This document shows, one piece after another, positions 23,987 through 33,531 of a DNA stretch of 46,052 nucleotides. Position 1 is the stretch's first letter; the number at the start of each line of letters is the position of its first letter. Below the pieces are notes generated by a model, which was given only the letters and a program-made list of their open reading frames with translations, did no database searches and was not told the origin of the DNA. The DNA is from a virus: IMG/VR virus record IMGVR_UViG_3300017742_000022, positions 1-46,052 of that record; one strand, given 5' to 3'. Position numbers and translations under genes: made by a program.

Positions 23987-24892
23987 ATGGGATTACTTAC
24001 TCAAAATAACGAACAATATTATCTCGGAGCAGATGGCCAGTGGAACAGTTGGGATGAAAATTACGGTGATTACCAATTTACAACTATAAAGGATGTTATT
24101 AATAACTTTATGATTTCCTATATTGGTGAAGGGAAAATAATTAGCAAAATAAAAAGAACTGATGTTTTGTTCCATGCAATGCGTGGTATACAAGAATTTA
24201 ACTTTGACATATTACCTTCAAACAAATCTGTTGAAATAGAAATAGGACCTCAGCTGTATTTTGTTTTGCCACAAGATTATGTTAACTACGTAAAGCTAAC
24301 GTGGAACGATAACGGTGTGGAACGTATTATATACCCTACATCAAAAACAAGCAATCCTTTGCCAATATTACAAGATCATAATTATGAATATTTATTTGAT
24401 CAGCAGAATAGAGAAATTTTAGAGTCGCAAGAATCTAATACATGGCATGACTTCAGGCAACGTGGCAATGGTGACGGTAATGATTTAAGCGAACGCGAAT
24501 TAGATTTAATTAAAAGAGGTAACATTGGACAAAGATACGGTTTAGATCCGCAATACATGCAATCTAATGGCGTGTTTTTTATAGACCCAATACAGGGATT
24601 AATTAGGTTTAGCTCGGATATGGTAAATCGCATTGTAACTCTAAAATATGTTTCTGATGGATTGGCTACAGATGAAGAAATGGTAATTCATAAGTTAGCT
24701 GAAGAAGCTTTATATAAATATATTGCTTACGCTATTTTATCTGTTAGGCCAAACATACCAGAATATGTTGTACAAAGATTTAAAAAAGAATCTTCAGCAG
24801 CTAAAAGAAACGCTAAATTAAGATTATCAAATATAAAATTAGAAGAGATTACTCAAATAATGAGAGGTAAATCTAAGCAAATAAAACATTAA
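23987..24892 (+). CDS. Tail adaptor / nozzle-ring-like protein
   Basis: A 301-residue protein with an N-terminal helical segment (TTIKDVINNFMISYIGEGK, VLFHAMRGIQEFNFD), a beta-sandwich middle (FVLPQDYVNYVKLTW, SNGVFFIDPIQGLIRF) and a strongly basic C-terminus (SSAAKRNAKLRLSNIKLEE). I associate the pattern 'RGIQEFNFD ... PQDYVNYVKL' with a tail-ring protein common in Bacteroidota phages of the crAss-like and related types. It follows the connector gene by 3 bases and precedes the giant tail protein. The role is inferred. Confidence 0.65.
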   Translation: MGLLTQNNEQYYLGADGQWNSWDENYGDYQFTTIKDVINNFMISYIGEGKIISKIKRTDVLFHAMRGIQEFNFDILPSNKSVEIEIGPQLYFVLPQDYVNYVKLTWNDNGVERIIYPTSKTSNPLPILQDHNYEYLFDQQNREILESQESNTWHDFRQRGNGDGNDLSERELDLIKRGNIGQRYGLDPQYMQSNGVFFIDPIQGLIRFSSDMVNRIVTLKYVSDGLATDEEMVIHKLAEEALYKYIAYAILSVRPNIPEYVVQRFKKESSAAKRNAKLRLSNIKLEEITQIMRGKSKQIKH

Positions 24893-24893
24893 C

Positions 24894-27800
24894 ATGGCAG
24901 AATTCTTGCACACCTTTCGTGGCGGTAAAATGAACAAGGACCAAGACGAAAGATTAATACCAGAAGGCCAGTATAGAGATGCTTTAAATTTAGAAATATC
25001 CACATCTGAAGGATCGGATACGGGTGCTTTACAAAATATAAAAGGTAATACTGAGGTTTTAAACAAAACATATAATCCATCTACATCTTCGTTTATAGAA
25101 TGGGGAAGTGATTATATTAATAGTTTAACTAATGCCATATGTATAGGCAGCTTTGTAGACACGTTGACTAATAAAATATATTGGTTTATAGCCTCTGACG
25201 AAGTTAGCGTTGTGGCACAATTTTTAGACTCAGATAAAACTGTTTCGCCTCTCTTGGTTGAAAACAAGGCAATATCAAACTTTTTAAACTTTAGAAAAGA
25301 AAACCTAATAACTGGTGTAAGTGTTATAGATAATGTTTTATATTGGACAGACGATCAGACTGAGCCTAAAAGATTGAACATTGCTGACTTTCAAAATTCC
25401 ACCCCTAATTTTACAACTCACTCTAAAATATACAGCAGAGACTTTGTAGAAGAAGATATTACTGTAATAAAAAAATCCCCATTAACCTCTCCTAATATAG
25501 CAATGTTTGCCAGCGTTGTTGGCGGTCCGGGTACAGGTATAACTCCTGTAACTTCTGAATACACCGTAACAGATCAAGAAAACTTTACATTTATACCAGC
25601 TAATGCTGATCCAGAAGACTACATTTCTATGCCCACCTACGCTGAGGCGCAAGAAAATCCAACTAATTATCCTGCTGGGATTACAGGGCAAGTAACTATA
25701 ACCACTAGCGCTGCTCCAACTTGGGCTGCAGGGAGTATAGTAAATTTAGTGGGTAGCCGCATAAACGACTCAAACGAAATAAATGAGTTTGGTATTAGAG
25801 CAGAAGTTGTTTCTGGATCAGGAACTACTTCTATTACTATAAATATTTTATCCATATCTCAAGACATAATTAAAGCCTATGATGATCTTGGCAATATAGA
25901 GCCGATTGTTTGGGAAATTTTATTGGAAGAAGATGCGCCTATGTTCGAGTTTAGGTTTGTACGTTTTGCGTACAGATGGAAATACAAAGATAATCAGTAT
26001 TCTACCTTCTCTCCTTGGACAGAACCAGCGTTCTTAGGTAACGAATTTAAATATGTATCGTCTGACGCTTACAATATTGGTATGACCAATAATATAAGAA
26101 AGTTAGATATATTAGATTTAACCTGGGGTAATGACGATGTTAAAGAAATTGAGATTCTATATAAAGAGTCTATATCTAATGCTGTTTATCTGGTTGATAC
26201 AATTGACGATAAATCAATAACTTCTTTTAGTATAAAATCTGAGATTATTGGCGCGGTAATTGATTCTAATCAAATAATAAGACCATGGGACAACGTACCT
26301 CGCAAAGCTAAGGCGCTAGAGATAACGAAGAATAGAATAGTGTACGGCAACTATTTGCAGAACTATAATGTACCTGCTGTAATAGATATTAGTGTAGATA
26401 AGCAAACGCTAACACACCCTGGCGCTAATGACGAGGATTTGTTAAGAATGCCTTACGATTCTATAAAGTCACTAAGAACGTACCAAGCAGGCCTTTTGTA
26501 TCTAGATGGGTATGGCAGAGAAACACCTGTGTTTACAAATAATAACGCGTCTATAGCGATACCTAAGTCAGATGCCTCGTCTGTAGTTAGCTTGAAATTT
26601 TTAGCTAATCATGCACCTCCTTCGTGGGCAACGCATTTTAAATATTTTATAAAAGAAACATCAAACGAATATTACAATTTAGCATTAGATCGCTATTACA
26701 ACGCTGAAGATGGGAATGTATGGATAAGCTTCCCTTCGTCTGAAAGAAACAAAATAACAGAAGAATCCTACTTAGTCTTAAAAAAGCAGCACGACACAGA
26801 TATATATGTTGCGGAGGAAGCAAGGTATAAGGTTTTAGCTATAGAGCCTGAAGCTCCGGATTTTATTGCGACATTTAACAGGTCTGTAGCATTTGCTAGG
26901 GTACAAATTGAAACAGGGTTTGAGCCTGATTTTATTAGACTAGAATTTAATGGCCCATCAAATGTAACCAACCTCCCGTTCCAAGAAGCTTTTACATCAG
27001 AGCATTTGCTTGTAATAAGATTTGGTGGATCAAGAACAGCGGAATACAGAATAGCAAGTGGAGGCCCAACTGGAGCAGGTGGCCTTTATGAAGTTTTATT
27101 GGACGAACCATTAGGTGAAGACGCAAACTTTTTAAGTGATCTAGCGCAAGGTGCAACAGTTTCAATAAATGTTTTTAAAGAAGTTAAAGAAAATAAGCCT
27201 GAATTTGAAGGTAGATTTTTTGTAAAAATTAATAGAGATTTTGCGTTTCAAGAAAATGTAATTAAGCCTTTTGACGCCATGAACAGAGTGTACGGTGTTC
27301 TAGGAGAGCAGCGAATAAACGTATTTAAACAAAGCACCAATACAGAAGGGAACGGCAATAGATTTGGTTGGAATTATCAAGATCCAGGAGAAGATGATGA
27401 TCCCTGGTTTGAATGCTGTGGAGATGAATTTTCTCGAGAACAAGTTATGGGCTTTGGTGCTTGGGGAGGTAATGGCGTCAACAAAGGTGCGAATACGAGG
27501 GCATGGTATAATCCACCAACAAACGGGGAATCATCGTTTGGGTTTGGATGCGCGGGTGTTGGCGGTAGTGATTATTTAGGTCCTTTAGCGGGAGATATTG
27601 GTCAAGACAATGGTTTACTGCAGCCAGGGGTTTTAGTAAGATTTATAGATAGCAGAAACGGCGACAAAAGTAACGTATATGGCGTTGAAGATGTAGAGGC
27701 TGGTAGGTCAAGAAGAGGCAAGATGAGAACTTGCGGGTGGTTTCCTTGCACAAATTGCTGTCCTGATAGCGACGCGGGTAATCACATGTACACTTTAGCC

Positions 27801-30689
27801 GTTAAGTTAGAAGAGCCGCTTGGTCCTAATGGAAATATAGACTTTTTTGCAAAATTCAACGGGGATAGAAATTCATTAGATAAAGACCGTGGAGGATCCA
27901 ATCCTCGTATACAAGTTTTGGAAGAGGTTATTGGATCAGGCAACAAAACCTTGTCATCAACAAACCCAGCTATTTTTGAAACAGAGCCTAGAGAAGCAAT
28001 TGATTTAGACCTATACTATCAAGCATCTGACGCATTCCCTATAAGTGAGCATGGAGTAGAAAAAACACTAGATTGGCACAACTGCTACTCTTATGGTAAC
28101 GGCGTTGAATCAAACCGCATTAGAGATGATTATAATCAACCTACAATAGACAAGGGGCCAATAGTGTCTGCTCCATTAGATGAGCCTTACGGAGAAGAAA
28201 GAAAGCCTAATGGTCTTATTTACTCGGGTATATATAATTCTAACTCTAATATAAATAATTTAAACCAATTTATACAGGGGTTACAAATAACTAAGGATCT
28301 TAATCCTATATACGGCGGCATTAAGAAATTGCATACAAGAGATACTGATCTTGTTACTTTTTGCGAGGATAAAGTATTAAAAATACTAGCTAATAAAGAC
28401 GCATTATTTAACGCCGATGGAAATACAAATCTAACCGGAACAAACAATGTGCTGGGGCAATCTGTACCATTTGCTGGAGAATTTGGTATATCAAATCACC
28501 CAGAATCTTTTGCTAAGTTTGGATATAGAGTTTATTTTACGGATCAAGCAAGAGGTGCTGTTTTAAGGTTATCAAGAGATGGAATAGAAGAGGTCTCTAG
28601 ATATGGAATGGGCGATTTCTTTGGTGACAATTTAATAGTCAATGATAGATTAATCGGTTCTTACGATATTACCTCTGGGGAATACAACTTAACATTGGCT
28701 AATTTAACCGAAGAGTGGCAAGATAAATTATCTGTAAAAGTTTTTGATAGATTAAACCAAGATCCAGATTGTCCAGTACCCACTAAAAAGTTACCAACCA
28801 CTAAAACTACAGTGTCATTTGCTGAAAACATAAACGGCTGGTCTAGTAGAAAAACTTTTATACCTGAAAGTGGCGCTTACTTAAATGATAATTATTATAC
28901 ATTTAAATCGGGGGCTATTTGGCAACACAAAAGTAATGACAGCTACAATAGTTTTTACGGCATAGGGCCACAAAGCAAAGGTGGTAAGTATTATGAAAGC
29001 TCTGTTGATTTAATAATAAACGATGCCTCTCCTGTAGTTAAAGGTTTTAAAACATTAAACTATACCGGCACAGAATCTTTAGAATACATTTATTCTGTTG
29101 TTGACGGATCGAATGATTTAAGAGAATTTTCAATAGCTGAAATTGTAGCTCAAGGTTTAACCCCAACAGGCGTTACAACTTCACCGGGGTGGTATGCTAA
29201 TTCAGTTTACACTGACCTGCAAGAAGGTCAAGTTAAAGAATTCATAACAAAAGAAGGCAAACATTTTAACCACATAAAAGGGTTATCAACGTTTTTCAAC
29301 GACAATTGTGATACTAATGTTAACACGCCTGAGTTTTCTGTACAAGGCATAGGTAGAGCAGACCAGCTAACCGGCGACACTGAACCTACTGCTTTTTATA
29401 TAAATGTATGTATAGATCCTTCGTGTTACGTAGAAGAGGAATTACCAAACGTGGTGGATCAGTTTTATGAAGGAACAGAAGACATTCCTTTAACTGTGCA
29501 ACTGCAAGGCCCTACTAATTGTTCTCAAGCTACAACGTATAGTTTAGTATTAGATTCTACCTCAGGTGGAAATTTAACATTAAACTCAAGCGGCTCTTTT
29601 GTATTTAATCCTAATTTAAATTTTTATGGGCAAGCAGGAACATTTGTAGTTGAAGCATGCTGTGGTTCTATATGTAATACTTTTACTGTTACTTTAGAGT
29701 TTTTAGAAGTGCCCGAAGATCCTTATTTTGTTAGTATAGCTCCAACGCCGAACTTATTGCCAGGTGATTGCTTTACTTATAATCCTATAATATTAGCAGA
29801 CCCAGATCACGAGTCACAGCAATTATTTATTCAAAGACCTGTTCCTAATTTACCAGCTTGGATGGCACAACCTGAACCTATTAATGACGGCACAGGTAAT
29901 TGGTATATACCAAATAGCTGTGTACCAGCCGGGCAGCAACCTGGCTTGATAGATTTCACTATGACAGTGGAAGATCCTGATGGAAATACGGGTACGCAAC
30001 AAGTAGTAGGTGACACTATTGCCGCGGCTGTGGCTAATTTAGAGTTTTTAATAACAACTAGACGCGCACAAACAGCAAGAACCTGGGTTGATCCAAATGC
30101 AATAGATCCTACTCCAGTCCAAATGGCTGCTATTGACGGTAGTAATCACGGATGCGGAAGAGGTACTTACATGCTTACAGGGAATGGCGTAACATTTGCT
30201 AGAGTTTATGTGGGTAATACGTTTGATGATCTAACACCTCCTCCGGGGAGTCAACATTGTTTTGATTCATATAGTACAGACGCCAACGGCAATCCAAACA
30301 GCCCAACGGGAGACGTGTTATGGTCGGGTACAATACCTTCCGCGGTTGCTCAAGGCGTTACGGACACAGATCTTAGACATCAGGCTCCATTCCAAAAATA
30401 TATTACTGCAAATGATGACTTTGACACTACCAGAGACAGATATAATTTAGTAACCATAGATATAGAAACAGCTCAACAAATAATAGCAAATTCACCTGAC
30501 CCTAATAATCCTAGTTACATTGTTTTTGGATTAATTCCAGATACTTATGTTGCGGGTGGAGTTTTAAATACACACGGGGACGGGGTTACAATGCAAATAT
30601 TTAAAGAGGAGCAAGAAGTTTATGCGGCAGTACAACCAAATAACTCCGCTTTAACGTTAGATGTTTTAACTGGAGATATAATACCTTAA
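24894..30689 (+). CDS. Very large tail / stabilisation-type structural protein
   Basis: A 1931-residue virion protein. The N-terminal HTFRGGKMNKDQDERLIP followed by QYRDALNLEISTSEG and GALQNIKGN is a pattern I know as a tail 'stabilisation' protein of crAss-like and related phages, predicted to fold as a beta-propeller or nozzle. Residues about 200-800 are beta-rich with many aromatic motifs. Cysteine clusters (ECCGDE at 840-845; CGWFPCTNCC at 947-956) are unusual for a cytosol-assembled phage protein and may bind metal. Residues about 1505-1605 resemble a cadherin or tandem-95 domain (EGTEDIPLTV). The C-terminal 300 residues are unrecognised. The role is inferred from the N-terminus and gene order. 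Confidence 0.75.
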   Translation: MAEFLHTFRGGKMNKDQDERLIPEGQYRDALNLEISTSEGSDTGALQNIKGNTEVLNKTYNPSTSSFIEWGSDYINSLTNAICIGSFVDTLTNKIYWFIASDEVSVVAQFLDSDKTVSPLLVENKAISNFLNFRKENLITGVSVIDNVLYWTDDQTEPKRLNIADFQNSTPNFTTHSKIYSRDFVEEDITVIKKSPLTSPNIAMFASVVGGPGTGITPVTSEYTVTDQENFTFIPANADPEDYISMPTYAEAQENPTNYPAGITGQVTITTSAAPTWAAGSIVNLVGSRINDSNEINEFGIRAEVVSGSGTTSITINILSISQDIIKAYDDLGNIEPIVWEILLEEDAPMFEFRFVRFAYRWKYKDNQYSTFSPWTEPAFLGNEFKYVSSDAYNIGMTNNIRKLDILDLTWGNDDVKEIEILYKESISNAVYLVDTIDDKSITSFSIKSEIIGAVIDSNQIIRPWDNVPRKAKALEITKNRIVYGNYLQNYNVPAVIDISVDKQTLTHPGANDEDLLRMPYDSIKSLRTYQAGLLYLDGYGRETPVFTNNNASIAIPKSDASSVVSLKFLANHAPPSWATHFKYFIKETSNEYYNLALDRYYNAEDGNVWISFPSSERNKITEESYLVLKKQHDTDIYVAEEARYKVLAIEPEAPDFIATFNRSVAFARVQIETGFEPDFIRLEFNGPSNVTNLPFQEAFTSEHLLVIRFGGSRTAEYRIASGGPTGAGGLYEVLLDEPLGEDANFLSDLAQGATVSINVFKEVKENKPEFEGRFFVKINRDFAFQENVIKPFDAMNRVYGVLGEQRINVFKQSTNTEGNGNRFGWNYQDPGEDDDPWFECCGDEFSREQVMGFGAWGGNGVNKGANTRAWYNPPTNGESSFGFGCAGVGGSDYLGPLAGDIGQDNGLLQPGVLVRFIDSRNGDKSNVYGVEDVEAGRSRRGKMRTCGWFPCTNCCPDSDAGNHMYTLAVKLEEPLGPNGNIDFFAKFNGDRNSLDKDRGGSNPRIQVLEEVIGSGNKTLSSTNPAIFETEPREAIDLDLYYQASDAFPISEHGVEKTLDWHNCYSYGNGVESNRIRDDYNQPTIDKGPIVSAPLDEPYGEERKPNGLIYSGIYNSNSNINNLNQFIQGLQITKDLNPIYGGIKKLHTRDTDLVTFCEDKVLKILANKDALFNADGNTNLTGTNNVLGQSVPFAGEFGISNHPESFAKFGYRVYFTDQARGAVLRLSRDGIEEVSRYGMGDFFGDNLIVNDRLIGSYDITSGEYNLTLANLTEEWQDKLSVKVFDRLNQDPDCPVPTKKLPTTKTTVSFAENINGWSSRKTFIPESGAYLNDNYYTFKSGAIWQHKSNDSYNSFYGIGPQSKGGKYYESSVDLIINDASPVVKGFKTLNYTGTESLEYIYSVVDGSNDLREFSIAEIVAQGLTPTGVTTSPGWYANSVYTDLQEGQVKEFITKEGKHFNHIKGLSTFFNDNCDTNVNTPEFSVQGIGRADQLTGDTEPTAFYINVCIDPSCYVEEELPNVVDQFYEGTEDIPLTVQLQGPTNCSQATTYSLVLDSTSGGNLTLNSSGSFVFNPNLNFYGQAGTFVVEACCGSICNTFTVTLEFLEVPEDPYFVSIAPTPNLLPGDCFTYNPIILADPDHESQQLFIQRPVPNLPAWMAQPEPINDGTGNWYIPNSCVPAGQQPGLIDFTMTVEDPDGNTGTQQVVGDTIAAAVANLEFLITTRRAQTARTWVDPNAIDPTPVQMAAIDGSNHGCGRGTYMLTGNGVTFARVYVGNTFDDLTPPPGSQHCFDSYSTDANGNPNSPTGDVLWSGTIPSAVAQGVTDTDLRHQAPFQKYITANDDFDTTRDRYNLVTIDIETAQQIIANSPDPNNPSYIVFGLIPDTYVAGGVLNTHGDGVTMQIFKEEQEVYAAVQPNNSALTLDVLTGDIIP

Positions 30690-30690
30690 T

Positions 30691-32493
30691 ATGAGTAATA
30701 CAGTAAACGTAGGAAATTTTTCAGTAGAATGCTTTCATTCTCTAGACGCTATAAGTGCTGGCACTGTTATAACAGACTTTGAAAACATTATACTTACATT
30801 AGTGCCTGACCCGGGTTATTCTTTAGATGCAGATAATTTTAGTGTTATATTGCCGTACCCAAATTTTGTGTCTAATGTAGTTTTTAGCCAAAGCGCTATA
30901 AACGTTGACAATGTTTTGTGTACTGTTACGTTAACGCCAGGCTCGGTTATGCCTGCTTACGACATAATAATAGATTTATGTATAAAAGGAATAGCCACTA
31001 CAGCCGAAACGACGGTATCAGGAACAGTAACGTACGCGCAAGCTGTAAATGTATTGCCCACAACTTTGAACGCCTCATATTCGTCACCTGGTGACTTTGG
31101 CCAAACAAAAAATGTGTTTACTCAGGTGATATCAGCTGAGCCTGGCACTTATTTTGTTAACACTCCCGTTATAGCTATAACAAGTGGTAATATGGCTGAT
31201 TACAGTGTATCGTATTCACACTCTACAAACGCTCAAAACCAAGTAATAAGCACGACTATAGAAGTATTTTATACTTTTGGGAACGCAAGTATTGCTGGGG
31301 ATTCGTGGGAAATAGCAGCGGTAGCCTTTGCTCCAACCTTAAAAATAGACTCATATTCTTTTGACTCTTCAACGCTCCCTCAAGCAGGGGCTTCAAGAGC
31401 GTATACTGTATCAGGCGATGTTGGTGCTAATTATACGTTGACATCTAATAAACCTATATTTTCCGGAAGTAACACGTATAACGGAACAATACAATTAACT
31501 GGTAGTGATATTGCTACAGCAACATTTCCAGCTGTAACAAGTAATGAAGCGTATAGCATAACAATTGATGGCGCTTTTTATGGAGGTTTTAACCAACAGG
31601 TTACTGTTAATTTAAATCAATACATTTCAATAAACGTAACGTATAACACATTTACAGCTAGGTCTATAAGTGTTTCTCCCGCTAACTATATTTCAACTGG
31701 ACTATCAAAACAGCCTGGAGCGCCCCTTAGTCTTTCCTTTAATATAACCAACAACACAGGTAATACATTAGTTGCGCTGTCTCCTATAAATGATGCGTAT
31801 ATTATAAATCTACCTGAATACCCTATAACTTTCGATGGTGGTGGTTCTAGTGATGTACAAAAAGTAACAGACGTAACTAATATAACCGCTGGAATGAGTT
31901 TTTATGATACTAATTTGCCGGATGGTATAACGGTATTAAGCGTAAACACGGCTTCAAAAGAAATAACATTTAGCGATACAATAACAGTTTTAAATAATTC
32001 TACCGCAACATTAAGCTTAGCAAATAACAATCAGGTTTTCCTAACTAATATAGACATGGAAAATGACCCTGGAGATCCTAATAACTGGACATTAACCAGC
32101 GAGGTATACACTCAAGCTTATGGCTGGGATGACGTAACGTTTTCATTTGATCTAGACACTATATTAGTAGTTCCTGATCCTCCTGGTAGCGTAACTACAC
32201 AGCCAGGAACAGTTGGCGCAGATCCAATAACTGGCTCCCCTGTTCTAATTGCGGGCGGGACAAATATAAATGCAAACGGCGGAACAATACAAAGAAAAGG
32301 CATACAGGTTTTAGACTTAACCACTCCAAACGCAAACGCCCAATTTTATAATTGCAATTGCGGTGGTGGTACAGCTAATTACACGGCAGAATTTCCTTTG
32401 GTTTCAGGTATTACTTATGAATATAAAGCGGTCGTGTACAGTATAGGGGGATCTTACGGAGAAGGAGCGACATTAACATATACACACCCTTAA
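30691..32493 (+). CDS. Tail-associated beta-rich structural protein with Fn3-like end
   Basis: A 600-residue protein with repeated beta-strand segments rich in Thr, Ser, Val and Asn, and no catalytic residues visible. The last 110 residues (INANGGTIQRKGIQVLDL, then YNCNCGGGTANYTAEFPLVSG and ITYEYKAVVYSIGG) match the form of Fn3-like domains repeated in Bacteroidota surface proteins. The earlier part may contain several related beta-sandwiches. It follows the giant tail protein and probably decorates the tail or fibre base. Not recognised as a named family; confidence is in the gene, less so in the role. Confidence 0.6.
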   Translation: MSNTVNVGNFSVECFHSLDAISAGTVITDFENIILTLVPDPGYSLDADNFSVILPYPNFVSNVVFSQSAINVDNVLCTVTLTPGSVMPAYDIIIDLCIKGIATTAETTVSGTVTYAQAVNVLPTTLNASYSSPGDFGQTKNVFTQVISAEPGTYFVNTPVIAITSGNMADYSVSYSHSTNAQNQVISTTIEVFYTFGNASIAGDSWEIAAVAFAPTLKIDSYSFDSSTLPQAGASRAYTVSGDVGANYTLTSNKPIFSGSNTYNGTIQLTGSDIATATFPAVTSNEAYSITIDGAFYGGFNQQVTVNLNQYISINVTYNTFTARSISVSPANYISTGLSKQPGAPLSLSFNITNNTGNTLVALSPINDAYIINLPEYPITFDGGGSSDVQKVTDVTNITAGMSFYDTNLPDGITVLSVNTASKEITFSDTITVLNNSTATLSLANNNQVFLTNIDMENDPGDPNNWTLTSEVYTQAYGWDDVTFSFDLDTILVVPDPPGSVTTQPGTVGADPITGSPVLIAGGTNINANGGTIQRKGIQVLDLTTPNANAQFYNCNCGGGTANYTAEFPLVSGITYEYKAVVYSIGGSYGEGATLTYTHP

Positions 32494-32495
32494 TT

Positions 32496-32828
32496 ATGGA
32501 CGAAATAACATTAATATTCCCAGAGCCTATACAAGTTTCGGTTCAAATAGGAGACACTGCTTACTATACAAATGATCCAAATGGTGAAACAATAAAGAAA
32601 ATTGGAGTTATAACAGCAATTGATTATGCTAATAACTCTATTACCTGCGAAATACAACCCGCCGCTCAAAGACCTTCACTCACTAGCTTTATATTGTTTA
32701 GTAAAACAAACTCAACCAATATAAATTCACTTACAGGTTACTATCTAAATGCTCAATTCAGAAACAATTCTTTAAATAGTGTAGAAATGTTTTCTGTGGG
32801 AACAGAGATTTTTGAGAGTAGTAAATAA
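32496..32828 (+). CDS. Small beta-rich structural protein
   Basis: A 110-residue protein starting 2 bases after the previous stop. Strands such as IQVSVQIGDTAYYTND, KIGVITAIDYANNSITCEI and SFILFSKTNSTNINSL suggest a small beta-barrel. The pattern GDTAYYTN...GxITAID is typical of small phage proteins of the SH3-like type that fill structural joints. No family is recognised. Its stop is 33 bases before the ejection-protein cluster, which has its own A-rich leader. Confidence 0.55.
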   Translation: MDEITLIFPEPIQVSVQIGDTAYYTNDPNGETIKKIGVITAIDYANNSITCEIQPAAQRPSLTSFILFSKTNSTNINSLTGYYLNAQFRNNSLNSVEMFSVGTEIFESSK

Positions 32829-32861
32829 CACGTAATAATAAAACTATAAATAAATAAATAT

Positions 32862-33521
32862 ATGTTACCAATATTAGGAGCTGTCAAAGGGCTCGCTGGA
32901 ATTGCCGGCGGCATAATTGGTAGCGGTAAAAGAAAAAGAGAATTACGGGATGCTCAAACAGCATATAACAGACAGATGGCTAATTTTAAAAATTTAGATA
33001 CATCTAACGCGTATGCTAACATGGAAAACACCATGGAAGACTTAACTGTAAATCAAGGCCAAGCGCAATTTGCAGCAGAACAGCAACAGCAAGCCTTAGC
33101 GAATACTATGTCTGGTCTGCAAGGAGCTGCTGGCGGATCTGGAATTGCAGCATTAGCACAATCGTTAGCAAACCAACAATCACAAAATTTAAGAACTGCA
33201 TCCGTTAGCATAGGCCAGCAAGAGCAAGCAAACCAAATGGCAGAGCGAAACATGGCAAGCCAACTTGATATGCAAGAGCGCGCAGGCGAGCTACAATCTA
33301 GGCAAGCTAAAAAATCTCAAACAGAAACGTTATTAGGTATGTCTCAACAAAGGCTTGGCGCAGCTAAAGCAGCTAAAGCAGCAGCTACGAAGTCAATAAT
33401 AGGTGGGGTTACCGGTTTAGCCGGGGCTGTATTGCCGTCAATACCAGGCTTATCTGAAATGGGTGGTGGCGATGGAAGCTTTGGCTTTATGGAAAACATG
33501 ATGGGCGCACAGTCAGGATAA
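32862..33521 (+). CDS. Internal virion / ejection protein, T7 gp14-like
   Basis: A 219-residue Ala/Gln/Gly-rich protein. The N-terminus has a hydrophobic, glycine-rich segment (GAVKGLAGIAGGIIGSGKR, residues 5-24). The centre is a Gln/Ala-rich coiled-coil-like region with YANMENTMEDLTVNQGQAQF, and the C-terminal part is Ala/Gly-rich with a second hydrophobic helix (SIIGGVTGLAGAVLP). This layout resembles T7 gp14 and similar podoviral internal proteins that insert in the outer membrane on ejection. It heads a run of three genes of growing size, as in T7 gp14-gp15-gp16. Confidence 0.65.
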   Translation: MLPILGAVKGLAGIAGGIIGSGKRKRELRDAQTAYNRQMANFKNLDTSNAYANMENTMEDLTVNQGQAQFAAEQQQQALANTMSGLQGAAGGSGIAALAQSLANQQSQNLRTASVSIGQQEQANQMAERNMASQLDMQERAGELQSRQAKKSQTETLLGMSQQRLGAAKAAKAAATKSIIGGVTGLAGAVLPSIPGLSEMGGGDGSFGFMENMMGAQSG

Positions 33522-33531
33522 AAAAAAATAT

